Below are positions 8,304 to 16,111 of a stretch of 21,683 nt of DNA, piece by piece (within the stretch, counting starts at the first letter, position 1; the number at the start of each line of letters is the position of its first letter). The notes beneath the pieces are model-generated. The model searched no databases, was not told where the DNA came from, and saw nothing but the letters and a program-made list of their open reading frames with translations. The translations under genes and the position numbers were made by a program. The DNA is taken from the NCBI GenBank assembly GCA_900770195.1, contig CAAGJI010000073.1:1-21683 (forward strand), read 5' to 3'. This DNA is from Oscillospiraceae bacterium. Its GTDB lineage: Bacteria > Bacillota > Clostridia > Oscillospirales > Ruminococcaceae.

Positions 8304-9179
8304 ATGGGAGAACAATTCAGTTTTTTCTATGATATAGTTGTTTTTATAATTGCTGTTGTCTGTGTATGTGCAGGATACAGAAAAGGCTTTTCAAGGACAG
8401 CTGCTGCAACCGTGATTTATGTTGTGGCATTTGCCTTATCATGGGCAGCAAGCACATATATATCTGATGTTTTATACGAAGATTATTTCAAGGACAAAAA
8501 TTATCAGATAGTTTCAAATTATATGCAGACAAACAGTGTAGCTGAAAGAATTTCATCAGAACTCGGGTCGAAAGGTGCAGATATAAGCAGTGAAGATGTA
8601 AAAAAAGCTGCTACGGATCAAAATACTGATGTATTGTATGGAATTATGCAGAAAAACGGATACAGCGGAAGCAGAGAAGATTTTGAAGAACTTATGAAGC
8701 AGAGTATAAGCGGAGCAATGAATGATATGCTTATAAGCACATCTCTCCCTTATTCAGATGCAATTTCAGAAAAGGTAATATTGTCAGGTTCAAAAGAACT
8801 TTCAGAAATTGTAAAAGAATCAACTGATTCAGGCTATGAAGCAGCAGTTCAGGGAATTTGCGAAACATATCTGAAACCGCTTGAAATAAAAGTAATAAGA
8901 ATACTTGTAACATCTGTTTTAACAACAGTGATAATGATAATAACAAATATAATAATATCGAAGAAAAAGAGGCTTGAAGGGGAAGAAGTATCTTTTGCAG
9001 ACCGATTTTTCGGAGGAGTGGCGGGAATAGCCGCAAGTTTGTTTTATGTTTATATATTTGCATCAGCGGTTCATATGCTTGTTTCGTCGAGCAAAGAGCA
9101 AATGTTGTTTTTCAACGATGCAGTTATAAATAAAACATACATATTCCAGTATTTTTACAGAGTTTTACTTCATCTTTAA
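8304..9179 (+). CDS. CvpA-family integral membrane protein
   Basis: A 291-residue protein with two N-terminal hydrophobic segments (about 9-25 and 34-52), a polar insert (about 55-190), and two C-terminal ones (about 195-217 and 235-258). The family-like features are AGYRKGFSR at 23-31 and a late ADRFFGGVAGIAAS segment. CvpA proteins were named for colicin V production and are linked to envelope functions in several bacteria; their molecular role is unsettled. The insert between helix pairs is longer than in E. coli CvpA but similar forms occur in clostridia. AAAGGG sits about 13 nt before the ATG. It lies between the DUF5711 gene and the ClpE-like gene, 33 bp from the latter. Confidence 0.68.
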   Translation: MGEQFSFFYDIVVFIIAVVCVCAGYRKGFSRTAAATVIYVVAFALSWAASTYISDVLYEDYFKDKNYQIVSNYMQTNSVAERISSELGSKGADISSEDVKKAATDQNTDVLYGIMQKNGYSGSREDFEELMKQSISGAMNDMLISTSLPYSDAISEKVILSGSKELSEIVKESTDSGYEAAVQGICETYLKPLEIKVIRILVTSVLTTVIMIITNIIISKKKRLEGEEVSFADRFFGGVAGIAASLFYVYIFASAVHMLVSSSKEQMLFFNDAVINKTYIFQYFYRVLLHL

Positions 9180-9212
9180 ATAAAAAATGCAGAGAAAGGC
9201 AGGAAGAAACAG

Positions 9213-11477
9213 ATGATGTTATGCAGCAGATGCAAAAAAAGACCGGCGGTAGTATTCATAACTTCAGTACAAGGCGGAGAAAAGAAAAATGAAGGTCTTT
9301 GTTTACTTTGTGCAAAAGAAATGAAAATACCGCAGATTTCAGATTATATGAAGTCGATGGGAATAACAGATGATGAACTTGAACAATTTTCAGACCAGAT
9401 GACAGAACTTATGGACGGCGACAGCTTTGAAATGGGCGGAAATAATGTTATGCCGCAGTTTTTACAGAATATGTTCAAAGACGGAATGGAAGGAATTGCA
9501 GGTGATTTCAAGGAAACGTCTGATGAACCTGAAACAGGAAACAAGAAAAAAAGCAAAAAAGAAAGACAGAGAAAAGACCTTAAATTCCTTAACAATTACT
9601 GTACAAATTTAAGTCAGAAAGCTGAAAAAGGCGAACTTGATGCAGTTATAGGCAGAGATAAGGAAATTTCAAGAGTTGTCCAGATACTTTCAAGAAGAAC
9701 AAAGAACAATCCTTGTCTTATAGGTGAACCGGGTGTTGGTAAAACAGCCATAGCCGAAGGAATTGCACAGCATATTGCAAACGGAAATGTTCCGTTTAAT
9801 TTAAGAGATAAGAAAATATATCTTCTTGATTTAACAGCCCTTGTTGCAGGAACTCAGTTCAGAGGACAGTTTGAAAGTCGAGTAAAGGGACTTGTAAACG
9901 AAGTAAAAAGAGAAGGCAATATAATTCTTTTCATCGACGAAGTGCATAACCTTGTTGGAGCAGGCGATTCAGAAGGTTCAATGAATGCCGCAAATATTTT
10001 AAAACCTGCACTTTCAAGAGGTGAAGTTCAGGTTATAGGTGCAACAACATTTGGCGAATACAGAAAATTCATTGAAAAAGACAGTGCATTGGAAAGACGT
10101 TTTCAGCCTGTAAATGTTGATGAACCGACAGTTGATGAAACGATAGAAGTACTCCTTGGAATAAAGCAGTATTATGAAAATTATCATAAAGTCAAAGTTT
10201 CAGACAGTATAGTAAGACTTTGTGCAAGACTTTCGGAAAGGTATATAACCGACAGATTTTTACCTGATAAGGCGATTGACCTGCTTGATGAAAGCTGTGC
10301 ATGTACAAGTATAAGAAATGTTGAAATATCACAGTATGATAAGCTTGTAAAAGATACTGAAACAATGAAACAGCTTGAAGAATCTATGGAATCAGCGGAA
10401 GAAATAGATTATGAAGCACTTGCAAAAGTAAAGGCTGATATTTTAAGAAATCAGGGAGAAATTGAAAAACTCAAACCTCTTGTTGAAGATGTTCAGGTAA
10501 CAGAAGATGATATTGCAAAAGTAATTGAACTCTGGACAGGAATACCTGCAAACAAAATAAAGCAGTCAGAATTTGTAAAAATGCAGCATCTTGAAGAAAA
10601 TCTGAAAAAGCATGTTATAGGACAGGATAGTGCGATTGAACTTTTATCACGGGCAATAAAGAGAACAAGAGTTCGTTTAAGTGAAAAAAGAAGACCTGCA
10701 TCATTTATATTTGTAGGACCAACAGGTGTTGGTAAAACCGAACTTGTAAAGCAGCTTGCCGCAGAACTTTTCGATTCAACAGAACCGCTTATTCGTCTTG
10801 ATATGACTGAATATATGGAAAAGCATTCGGTTTCAAAGATGATAGGTTCACCTCCTGGATATGTGGGATATGACGACGAAGGACAGCTTACAGAAAAGGT
10901 AAGAAGAAAGCCATACAGTGTAATATTATTTGATGAAATTGAAAAGGCACATCCTGATGTTATGAATATTCTTCTTCAGATACTTGATGAAGGCAAGATA
11001 GAAGATTCAAAAGGAAGAACAATAAACTTTGAAAATACAATTATATGTATGACATCGAACGCAGGTTCATCGGATAAATCAACAGGTGTCGGTTTCAACA
11101 AAACAGAAACGGACATAAATCGTGAAAAGGCAATAAAGGGACTGAAAGAATTTTTGCGACCTGAATTTCTTGGCAGAATAGATGAAATAGTTGTGTTCAA
11201 CAGTCTTACAGAAGAAAATTTTGCATCAATTGCAAAAATAATGGTAGATGAAATAGCAGCTGTTTTAAATCAGAGAGGAATAAAACTCACTTATTCAGAA
11301 GATATTCTTAAATGCATTGCAAAGCAGGCGTATGGAAAGGCATCAGGTGCAAGAGATATAAGACGAGTAATTCGTGAACAGCTTGAAGACGGCATTTCAA
11401 ATGTAATAATCGAAAGTATGGACAGCGTTTCAGAAATGGAAGCTTACTGCGAAGACGAAAAAATAAAGGTTAAATAA
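9213..11477 (+). CDS. ClpE-like Hsp100 unfoldase with N-terminal zinc finger
   Basis: A 754-residue AAA+ protein with two ATPase domains. The N-terminus has a four-cysteine zinc-binding pattern (Cys4-x2-Cys7 and Cys30-x2-Cys33) instead of the double Clp-N repeat of ClpC, which makes it ClpE-like. AAA1: Walker A GEPGVGKT (171-178), Walker B ILFIDE (238-243), Arg finger near 295-296. A helical UVR-like middle segment (about 376-422) follows. AAA2: GPTGVGKT (502-509), ILFDEIE (571-577). The VGF tripeptide at 626-628 matches the ClpP-docking loop of ClpC/ClpE, so it can probably feed ClpP. AGGAAG (9201-9206) supports ATG 9213, although 9216 also works. No CtsR-type operator or promoter lies in the 33 bp upstream, so it seems to be expressed with the preceding genes and not as a separate heat-shock unit. 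Confidence 0.88.
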   Translation: MMLCSRCKKRPAVVFITSVQGGEKKNEGLCLLCAKEMKIPQISDYMKSMGITDDELEQFSDQMTELMDGDSFEMGGNNVMPQFLQNMFKDGMEGIAGDFKETSDEPETGNKKKSKKERQRKDLKFLNNYCTNLSQKAEKGELDAVIGRDKEISRVVQILSRRTKNNPCLIGEPGVGKTAIAEGIAQHIANGNVPFNLRDKKIYLLDLTALVAGTQFRGQFESRVKGLVNEVKREGNIILFIDEVHNLVGAGDSEGSMNAANILKPALSRGEVQVIGATTFGEYRKFIEKDSALERRFQPVNVDEPTVDETIEVLLGIKQYYENYHKVKVSDSIVRLCARLSERYITDRFLPDKAIDLLDESCACTSIRNVEISQYDKLVKDTETMKQLEESMESAEEIDYEALAKVKADILRNQGEIEKLKPLVEDVQVTEDDIAKVIELWTGIPANKIKQSEFVKMQHLEENLKKHVIGQDSAIELLSRAIKRTRVRLSEKRRPASFIFVGPTGVGKTELVKQLAAELFDSTEPLIRLDMTEYMEKHSVSKMIGSPPGYVGYDDEGQLTEKVRRKPYSVILFDEIEKAHPDVMNILLQILDEGKIEDSKGRTINFENTIICMTSNAGSSDKSTGVGFNKTETDINREKAIKGLKEFLRPEFLGRIDEIVVFNSLTEENFASIAKIMVDEIAAVLNQRGIKLTYSEDILKCIAKQAYGKASGARDIRRVIREQLEDGISNVIIESMDSVSEMEAYCEDEKIKVK

Positions 11478-11483
11478 AGTGTG

Positions 11484-11513
11484 AAACTCCTCTTTTTAAA
11501 AGAGGAGTTTTTT
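11484..11513 (+). terminator. Rho-independent terminator after the ClpE-like gene
   Basis: AAACTCCTCT (11484-11493) pairs with AGAGGAGTTT (11501-11510), followed by a run of T (11508-11513). It lies 6 nt after the stop and closes the long ecfA1-to-clpE transcription unit, only 12 nt before the next promoter's -35 box. Confidence 0.93.
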
Positions 11514-11525
11514 ATAAAAACCCCC

Positions 11526-11554
11526 TTGACAAAAACTTACCAAAGTGGTATAAT
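11526..11554 (+). promoter_or_regulatory. Consensus sigma-A promoter of the copper operon
   Basis: TTGACA at 11526-11531 and TATAAT at 11549-11554 with an exact 17-nt spacer. Transcription should begin near 11561, placing the CsoR-type operator at the start site. Confidence 0.93.
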
Positions 11555-11564
11555 ATGAAATAAA

Positions 11565-11584
11565 TACAGTAGGGGGGTATACTA
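11565..11584. promoter_or_regulatory. Putative CsoR operator
   Basis: A 20-bp imperfect dyad with flanks TACAGTA and TATACTA around a run of six G (11572-11577). Known CsoR operators are dyads with a central G/C tract and TA-rich arms (for example that of the Bacillus copZA operon), and this site lies just past the -10 box, where bound repressor would block initiation. The assignment follows from similarity in form and from the csoR gene directly downstream. Confidence 0.75.
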
Positions 11585-11604
11585 TTTTGGAAAGGAAAAC
11601 AGAT

Positions 11605-11934
11605 ATGGAAGAAAAAAACATAGATGAAAAAGAAGAATGCTGCTGTTGTATGTCTTGCAAAAAGAAAGAACGCAGTGAAAAGGAGTACACCAATCTTTTA
11701 AACCGTTTAAGCCGAATTGAGGGACAGATACGAGGAATAAAGGGAATGGTTGAAAACAATGCATATTGTATTGACATAATAAGGCAGGTTATGGCAGCAT
11801 CAGCAGCACTGAATTCTTTCAACAAAGAACTTATTGCATCACATATTAAGACCTGTGTTGCAGATAATATAAGAGATGGCAATATGGAAGTTGTTGATGA
11901 ACTTGTTTCAACAGTCCATAAGCTTATGAAGTAG
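11605..11934 (+). CDS. csoR: Copper-sensing transcriptional repressor CsoR
   Basis: A 109-residue all-helical repressor that releases its operator when it binds Cu(I). The signature RLSRIEGQIRGI (34-45) and the Cu ligands Cys55, His80 and Cys84 are all present; their spacing (25, then 4) equals that of Mycobacterium tuberculosis CsoR (Cys36, His61, Cys65). This separates it from FrmR and from CstR-type relatives that use two Cys. The N-terminus adds an unusual cluster, ECCCCMSCKK, with five Cys at 12-15 and 18. ATG 11605 has AGGA (11593-11596) 8 nt upstream; the in-frame TTG at 11587 has no SD. The gene is followed after 13 bp by copA, so it is autoregulated with it. Confidence 0.93.
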   Translation: MEEKNIDEKEECCCCMSCKKKERSEKEYTNLLNRLSRIEGQIRGIKGMVENNAYCIDIIRQVMAASAALNSFNKELIASHIKTCVADNIRDGNMEVVDELVSTVHKLMK

Positions 11935-11947
11935 AGGAGAAATTTAA

Positions 11948-14482
11948 ATGAAACATTTTAATGTAACGGGAATGAGTTGTGCAGCTTGCAGTGCAAGAGT
12001 TGAAAAGGCTGTTAAAAACACAAAAGGAGTTACAGGATGCAGTGTAAATCTTCTTACAAATTCAATGAATGTTGAGGGCACAGCAACTGATGAAGAGATA
12101 ATAAATGCAGTTGTCAAGGCAGGATACGGAGCATCAAATGCTGATAATGCAGGTAAAGAAAGCAAAAAATCGGTGGGAGATGATACGCAAAAAAAGCAGA
12201 CAAAAGAGTTAAGAAACAGACTTCTTGTATCACTTGGATTTCTCATTGTGCTGATGTATATATCGATGGGACATATGATGTGGGGATTTCCTCTTCCGCA
12301 TTTTTTTGACGGAAATCACATTGCAATGGGCATAGTTCAGATGCTTCTTGCGATTATAATAATGGTGATAAATAAAAAATTTTTCATAAGCGGATTTAAG
12401 GGTTTAATACACAAAGCACCGAATATGGATACGCTTGTTGCACTTGGTTCCGGAGCGTCGTTTATATATAGTTTAGTAATATTATTTGCAATGACAGATG
12501 CACAGGTAAAAAATAATGCTGACGCTGTTATGAAGTATATGCACGATTTTTATTTTGAATCTGCGGCAATGATACTTGTTTTAATAACGCTTGGCAAAAT
12601 GCTTGAGTCATATTCAAAAGGAAAAACGACAGATGCATTAAACAGTTTGAAAAATTTAGCACCTGAAACGGCTGTTGTGATACGAGATGGAAAAGAAACT
12701 CAAATACTTGTTGAAGAACTTGCCAAAGGTGATATATTCATTTTAAAATCAGGTGACAGAGTGCCGGCTGATGGCGTAATAATAGAGGGAAGAAGTTCAA
12801 TAGATGAGTCTGTTCTGACAGGTGAAAGCGTTCCCTGTGATAAAAAAGAAGGGGATAAAGTATCAGCAGCAACGATAAACAAAGAGGGATATTTAAAATG
12901 CCGAGCTGAAAAAGTTGGTTCTGAAACAGCACTTTCAGAAATAATAAGAATGGTAAGCGATGCATCAGCAACTAAAGCACCTGTTGCAAAAGCGGCAGAT
13001 AAAGTATCAGGAATTTTTGTGCCAGCGGTTATAATAATAGCGTTTATAACTACTGTTATATGGTTCATTACAGGTGAAGATTTTGGATTTGCATTATCAA
13101 GAGGAATTTCAGTGCTTGTAATAAGCTGTCCATGTGCATTAGGACTTGCAACACCTGTTGCGATAATGGTTGGCAACGGAATGGCAGCTAAAAACGGAAT
13201 ACTTTTCAAAACAGCGGCATCGCTTGAACAGGCAGGAAAAATTCAGATAGCCGCACTTGATAAAACAGGAACAATAACAAAAGGCGAACCTGAAGTTGTT
13301 GACATAGTAACATTTGAAAATATATCAGAAGATAAATTTATATCAATTGCTGCATCACTTGAATCAAAGAGTGAACATCCTCTTGCAAATGCAGTTGTTA
13401 AATATGCAGAAAAATGCAATACAAATTTATATGAAACAAAAGATTTTAAATCACATACAGGAAAAGGACTTGAAGGATATGTTGATGAAAGAAAGATACA
13501 CGCAGGAAATGTTAAGTATATTTCTGAATTTTGCAAAATAACGTCTGAAATTTCAGATAAAATAAAAAATTTATCATCACAGGGAAAAACACCTCTTATT
13601 TTTGAATCAAATGGAAAAATAATCGGAATAATTGCGGTTGCAGATACGATAAGAGAAGACAGCCGAGAGGCAATAAAAGCATTTAAAAATCTTGGAATAA
13701 GAACAGTAATGCTGACAGGCGACAATTTGGAAACAGCAAAATACATTGCAGAAATTGCAGGAGTTGACGAAGTAGCGGCAGGACTTTTGCCGGAAGATAA
13801 AGAAAAAGTTATAAGAGAACTTAAAAAACACGGCAAAACAGCAATGATAGGTGACGGAATAAACGACGCACCTGCACTTACAAGAGCCGATACGGCAATT
13901 GCCATAGGTGCAGGAACTGATATAGCAATAGATTCAGCAGATATAGTTTTAATGAAAAACAGTCTTCTTGATGCAGTTTCAGCGGTAAGATTAAGCAGAC
14001 AGACGCTTAAAAATATACACGAAAATCTTTTCTGGGCATTTATATACAATGTTCTTGGAATACCGCTTGCAGCGGGAATATGGATACCGCTGTTCGGATT
14101 AAAATTAAATCCAATGTTTGGAGCAGCAGCAATGAGTCTTTCAAGTTTTTGTGTAGTATCGAATGCATTAAGATTGAATCTGTTTAATCTTAAAAGTAAT
14201 AAAAAGGACAGAAAAGTTAAAAATCAGATTGATTTTAACTGTCTGCCTGAACGCAGAGAGGAGGTGGAAAAAATGAAAAAAACAATGATTATAAAGGGTA
14301 TGATGTGCGGACACTGTGAAGCAACAGTAAAAAAGACACTTGAAGCAATCGATGGTGTTGAAAGTGCTGAAGTAAGCCACGAAAATGGAACAGCAGTAGT
14401 AACGCTTTCATCAGATGTCAGCGATTCAATCCTCAAAAAAGCCGTTGAAGATAAGGATTATATGGTTGAAAAGATTGATTGA
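11948..14482 (+). CDS. copA: Cu(I)-exporting P1B-type ATPase fused to a C-terminal CopZ-like domain
   Basis: An 844-residue pump. N-terminal metal-binding domain with GMSCAAC (8-14). P-type core: TGES (291-294), SCPC (393-396, the intramembrane Cu site), DKTGT with phosphorylated Asp438, SEHP (475-478), TGDN (590-593) and GDGIND (635-640). Tyr700-Asn701 and Met729-x2-Ser-Ser are the Cu(I)-class signatures of the last helices. The pump body ends near residue 748. After a polar linker (749-775) comes a second full metal-binding domain with GMMCGHC (784-790), which is CopZ-like. AGAGGAGA (11933-11940) is the start SD. The linker is partly encoded by an internal SD, and a tandem TAATAA lies at 14197-14202 one frame away; see the separate entries. 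Confidence 0.95.
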   Translation: MKHFNVTGMSCAACSARVEKAVKNTKGVTGCSVNLLTNSMNVEGTATDEEIINAVVKAGYGASNADNAGKESKKSVGDDTQKKQTKELRNRLLVSLGFLIVLMYISMGHMMWGFPLPHFFDGNHIAMGIVQMLLAIIIMVINKKFFISGFKGLIHKAPNMDTLVALGSGASFIYSLVILFAMTDAQVKNNADAVMKYMHDFYFESAAMILVLITLGKMLESYSKGKTTDALNSLKNLAPETAVVIRDGKETQILVEELAKGDIFILKSGDRVPADGVIIEGRSSIDESVLTGESVPCDKKEGDKVSAATINKEGYLKCRAEKVGSETALSEIIRMVSDASATKAPVAKAADKVSGIFVPAVIIIAFITTVIWFITGEDFGFALSRGISVLVISCPCALGLATPVAIMVGNGMAAKNGILFKTAASLEQAGKIQIAALDKTGTITKGEPEVVDIVTFENISEDKFISIAASLESKSEHPLANAVVKYAEKCNTNLYETKDFKSHTGKGLEGYVDERKIHAGNVKYISEFCKITSEISDKIKNLSSQGKTPLIFESNGKIIGIIAVADTIREDSREAIKAFKNLGIRTVMLTGDNLETAKYIAEIAGVDEVAAGLLPEDKEKVIRELKKHGKTAMIGDGINDAPALTRADTAIAIGAGTDIAIDSADIVLMKNSLLDAVSAVRLSRQTLKNIHENLFWAFIYNVLGIPLAAGIWIPLFGLKLNPMFGAAAMSLSSFCVVSNALRLNLFNLKSNKKDRKVKNQIDFNCLPERREEVEKMKKTMIIKGMMCGHCEATVKKTLEAIDGVESAEVSHENGTAVVTLSSDVSDSILKKAVEDKDYMVEKID
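14259..14266 (+). promoter_or_regulatory. Perfect internal Shine-Dalgarno site within copA
   Basis: AGGAGGTG, 6 nt before the in-frame ATG at 14273. It is the best anti-SD match I see at any start in the window. In the copA frame it is read as part of RREEVEK (769-775), exactly what a translated SD looks like. Confidence 0.85.
14273..14482 (+). CDS. copZ: CopZ-like copper chaperone, likely independent product from an internal start
   Basis: Internal initiation at ATG 14273, in frame with copA, would give a 69-residue protein starting MKKTMIIKGMMCGHC, the size and layout of free CopZ (a single ferredoxin-like fold with one CxxC Cu site, Cys12 and Cys15). CopZ carries Cu(I) in the cytoplasm to CopA and, in some species, to CsoR. 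The perfect SD at 14259-14266 supports real initiation. The same residues form the C-terminus of the 844-residue fusion. Whether one or both products are made cannot be told from sequence. Confidence 0.65.
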   Translation: MKKTMIIKGMMCGHCEATVKKTLEAIDGVESAEVSHENGTAVVTLSSDVSDSILKKAVEDKDYMVEKID

Positions 14483-14500
14483 TGAGTTTATAAACAAACA

Positions 14501-14529
14501 AGCCCTCGGAAAATTTTTCCGAGGGCTTT
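14501..14529. terminator. Bidirectional terminator between copA and the convergent gene
   Basis: AGCCCTCGG (14501-14509) pairs with CCGAGGGCT (14519-14527), extended by an inner AAAA/TTTT. A short T run follows on the + strand, and a T-rich stretch (14490-14500 read in reverse) follows on the - strand. It serves the copper operon and, 17 nt past its stop, the - strand gene. Confidence 0.88.
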
Positions 14530-14543
14530 ATTATAGAAATTAT

Positions 14544-15827
14544 TTACTTAATCTTCTTCTTTTCATTTTCAATGACGGAGATAAGTTCATCGATGGAAGA
14601 AATATCGTCGTGACTAGGTCTGATGTAATCTGAATCGCCTTTGCTTGTTGATTTAAGAATATCGTCAAGATTTGGTTTTTCATGAGGTTTTCTGACAGGT
14701 TCTTCTCTTTCAACATTAACACCCTGTTTATGTTCAGGAGTGTATGTTTTAACCACAACATTATCTTCTTCTTCAGCGACATCATCTTCCTGAATTATTT
14801 CGTGAGCACCCATATGAGCGGTGTCATAAGCGGTGTTATAATTTTTAACTTTAATTGTTTCAGGGTATGCACCGACAGCCGAGTGTTTATCAGGATTAAT
14901 AGGAGCGGTTTTTTCTTCCACAACCGAACCTGCATATCTTGGAGTCATATCAGAACCATCAAGAGTATTTGTTGAATAATCTGAAAAACCTGAATCCTTC
15001 TGAGCTTTGAATTGCATTGTTCTTTCACGTTCAACAGCTTTCTGGTAAGGAGAATTAGTATCGACTCTTTTTCTTTCAAAGTTTCTTGCGATTGAAGATT
15101 TTTTTCTTTCGAGTTCGCTTGCTGCGTCAAATCTTGCTGTATTTGAAACGTTCTGTTCCGAATAATCACTGTTGTATGAAGGTTCATCAAATTCATCATC
15201 GAAAAATTCATCATCAAAGGAATCGTTTGAATTGTCAGGTTCTTTTCTTGGTGAATATTTTTTTTCAAAAGAATCTTCCTCTTCATATCTGTCGTTTTGA
15301 GATGACCTTGTGATTGAAACAATAAGCATTACAACAAGGATAATGCAAGGTAAAATAAGGAATGCAGCGATGCCATAGAAACTGCGTGTAAATTTTACAA
15401 ATGTTGCAAATTCATCACTTTTCACAGTGCAGACAGCGAGAATACTGTTTTTTGAAATAGCCAGTTCAGTTTCATTTTCAGTTGAATCTGATTTCAAAAC
15501 AGCGGGAATATAAGCCGGATTACCGTTATCATCTTCTTCAACAGAGCTTATGTATCTTACAGCAACAGTGCCGTCATTAAGTCTGCAAAGAATTTTTGTT
15601 CCTGCCGTAAGAGCGGTATTACTGTCAACAGATTTTGAAATGACAGCAGTACCCTGATTAATATCAGGTTCCATTGAATCATCTTCCTGTATCGTCACAT
15701 AGTATCCGAAAAGATGAGGTGTTGAACTTAGTGTAAATACAAGGTTTGTAATAAGTGCAGCAGCAATAATAAGCAGTAGTAGTATTACTATTATAACTGA
15801 CAGCACAGGATTTCTTTTTTTACTCAT
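14544..15827 (-). CDS. Signal peptidase I-like (S26) membrane protein, probably lacking the catalytic base
   Basis: A 427-residue protein. Helix 1 (about 9-31), an outer domain (about 32-149), helix 2 (about 151-173), then a long, charged, probably disordered cytosolic tail (174-427). The outer domain has EDDSMEP with candidate nucleophile Ser51, followed by a glycine turn (INQGT) as in S26 signal peptidases. In ER/SipW-type enzymes the base is His in a THR-I motif; the matching place here reads VAVRYI (88-93), and no Lys fits the bacterial type-I position either. The tail has acidic and basic stretches and ends in an amphipathic helix. I chose ATG at 15827 because AAGGAAGG (15843-15836) lies 8 nt upstream; the longer frame start at 15866 would fall at the predicted transcription start. 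It is transcribed alone. It could be a signal peptidase relative turned scaffold. Confidence 0.6.
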   Translation of the reverse strand: MSKKRNPVLSVIIVILLLLIIAAALITNLVFTLSSTPHLFGYYVTIQEDDSMEPDINQGTAVISKSVDSNTALTAGTKILCRLNDGTVAVRYISSVEEDDNGNPAYIPAVLKSDSTENETELAISKNSILAVCTVKSDEFATFVKFTRSFYGIAAFLILPCIILVVMLIVSITRSSQNDRYEEEDSFEKKYSPRKEPDNSNDSFDDEFFDDEFDEPSYNSDYSEQNVSNTARFDAASELERKKSSIARNFERKRVDTNSPYQKAVERERTMQFKAQKDSGFSDYSTNTLDGSDMTPRYAGSVVEEKTAPINPDKHSAVGAYPETIKVKNYNTAYDTAHMGAHEIIQEDDVAEEEDNVVVKTYTPEHKQGVNVEREEPVRKPHEKPNLDDILKSTSKGDSDYIRPSHDDISSIDELISVIENEKKKIK

Positions 15828-15869
15828 TTTTTGTACCTTCCTTATATAGTGTAGATTAAATACCATATT

Positions 15870-15898
15870 ATTATATCATATTATTTCTTAAAATTCAA
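15870..15898 (-). promoter_or_regulatory. Promoter of the signal-peptidase-like gene
   Basis: On the - strand, TTGAAT (15898-15893) and TATAAT (15875-15870) are separated by 17 nt. Transcription would begin near 15863, giving a leader of about 36 nt before ATG 15827. Confidence 0.82.
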
Positions 15899-16076
15899 TC
15901 GTTTTTGCAAAAAAAATATTATTTTTTTCAGTTCGGCAAGTATTACCTAAAATATAAAAATATAGTATTTTAAGAATAGCGTAAATATTTTATATGACTA
16001 TATATTTTATCTGTAGTTTGAATATCAAAATCAATCTTAATATTGAAATCTCAAACCAATAATTTATCATATTGTA

Positions 16077-16105
16077 TTGACATTTAGAGTATGTTGCTGT
16101 ATAAT
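16077..16105 (+). promoter_or_regulatory. Consensus promoter for the acyl-CoA synthetase pair
   Basis: TTGACA at 16077-16082 and TATAAT at 16100-16105 with a 17-nt spacer. The start should be near 16112. The rest of the 396-bp divergent gap (15828-16223) is very AT-rich and holds the opposite promoter; I see no other gene in it. Confidence 0.9.
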
Positions 16106-16111
16106 AATAGT

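Noticed and set aside
9180..9212. CtsR-type operator before the ClpE-like gene
   Set aside because: Only 33 bp lie upstream and they contain no direct heptad repeat of the CtsR kind.
13243..14049. 268-residue - strand frame within copA
   Set aside because: It lies opposite the well-supported ATPase core, its composition reflects the complement of that gene, and it has no start signal.
14189..14197. Programmed -1 frameshift site in copA
   Set aside because: The A4 tract is not in the canonical X-XXY-YYZ register for the copA frame and no strong stimulatory stem was seen just after it; an indel or an old fusion is simpler.
14415..14633. 72-residue + strand frame across the copA end
   Set aside because: It runs through the terminator hairpin, has no SD and matches nothing.
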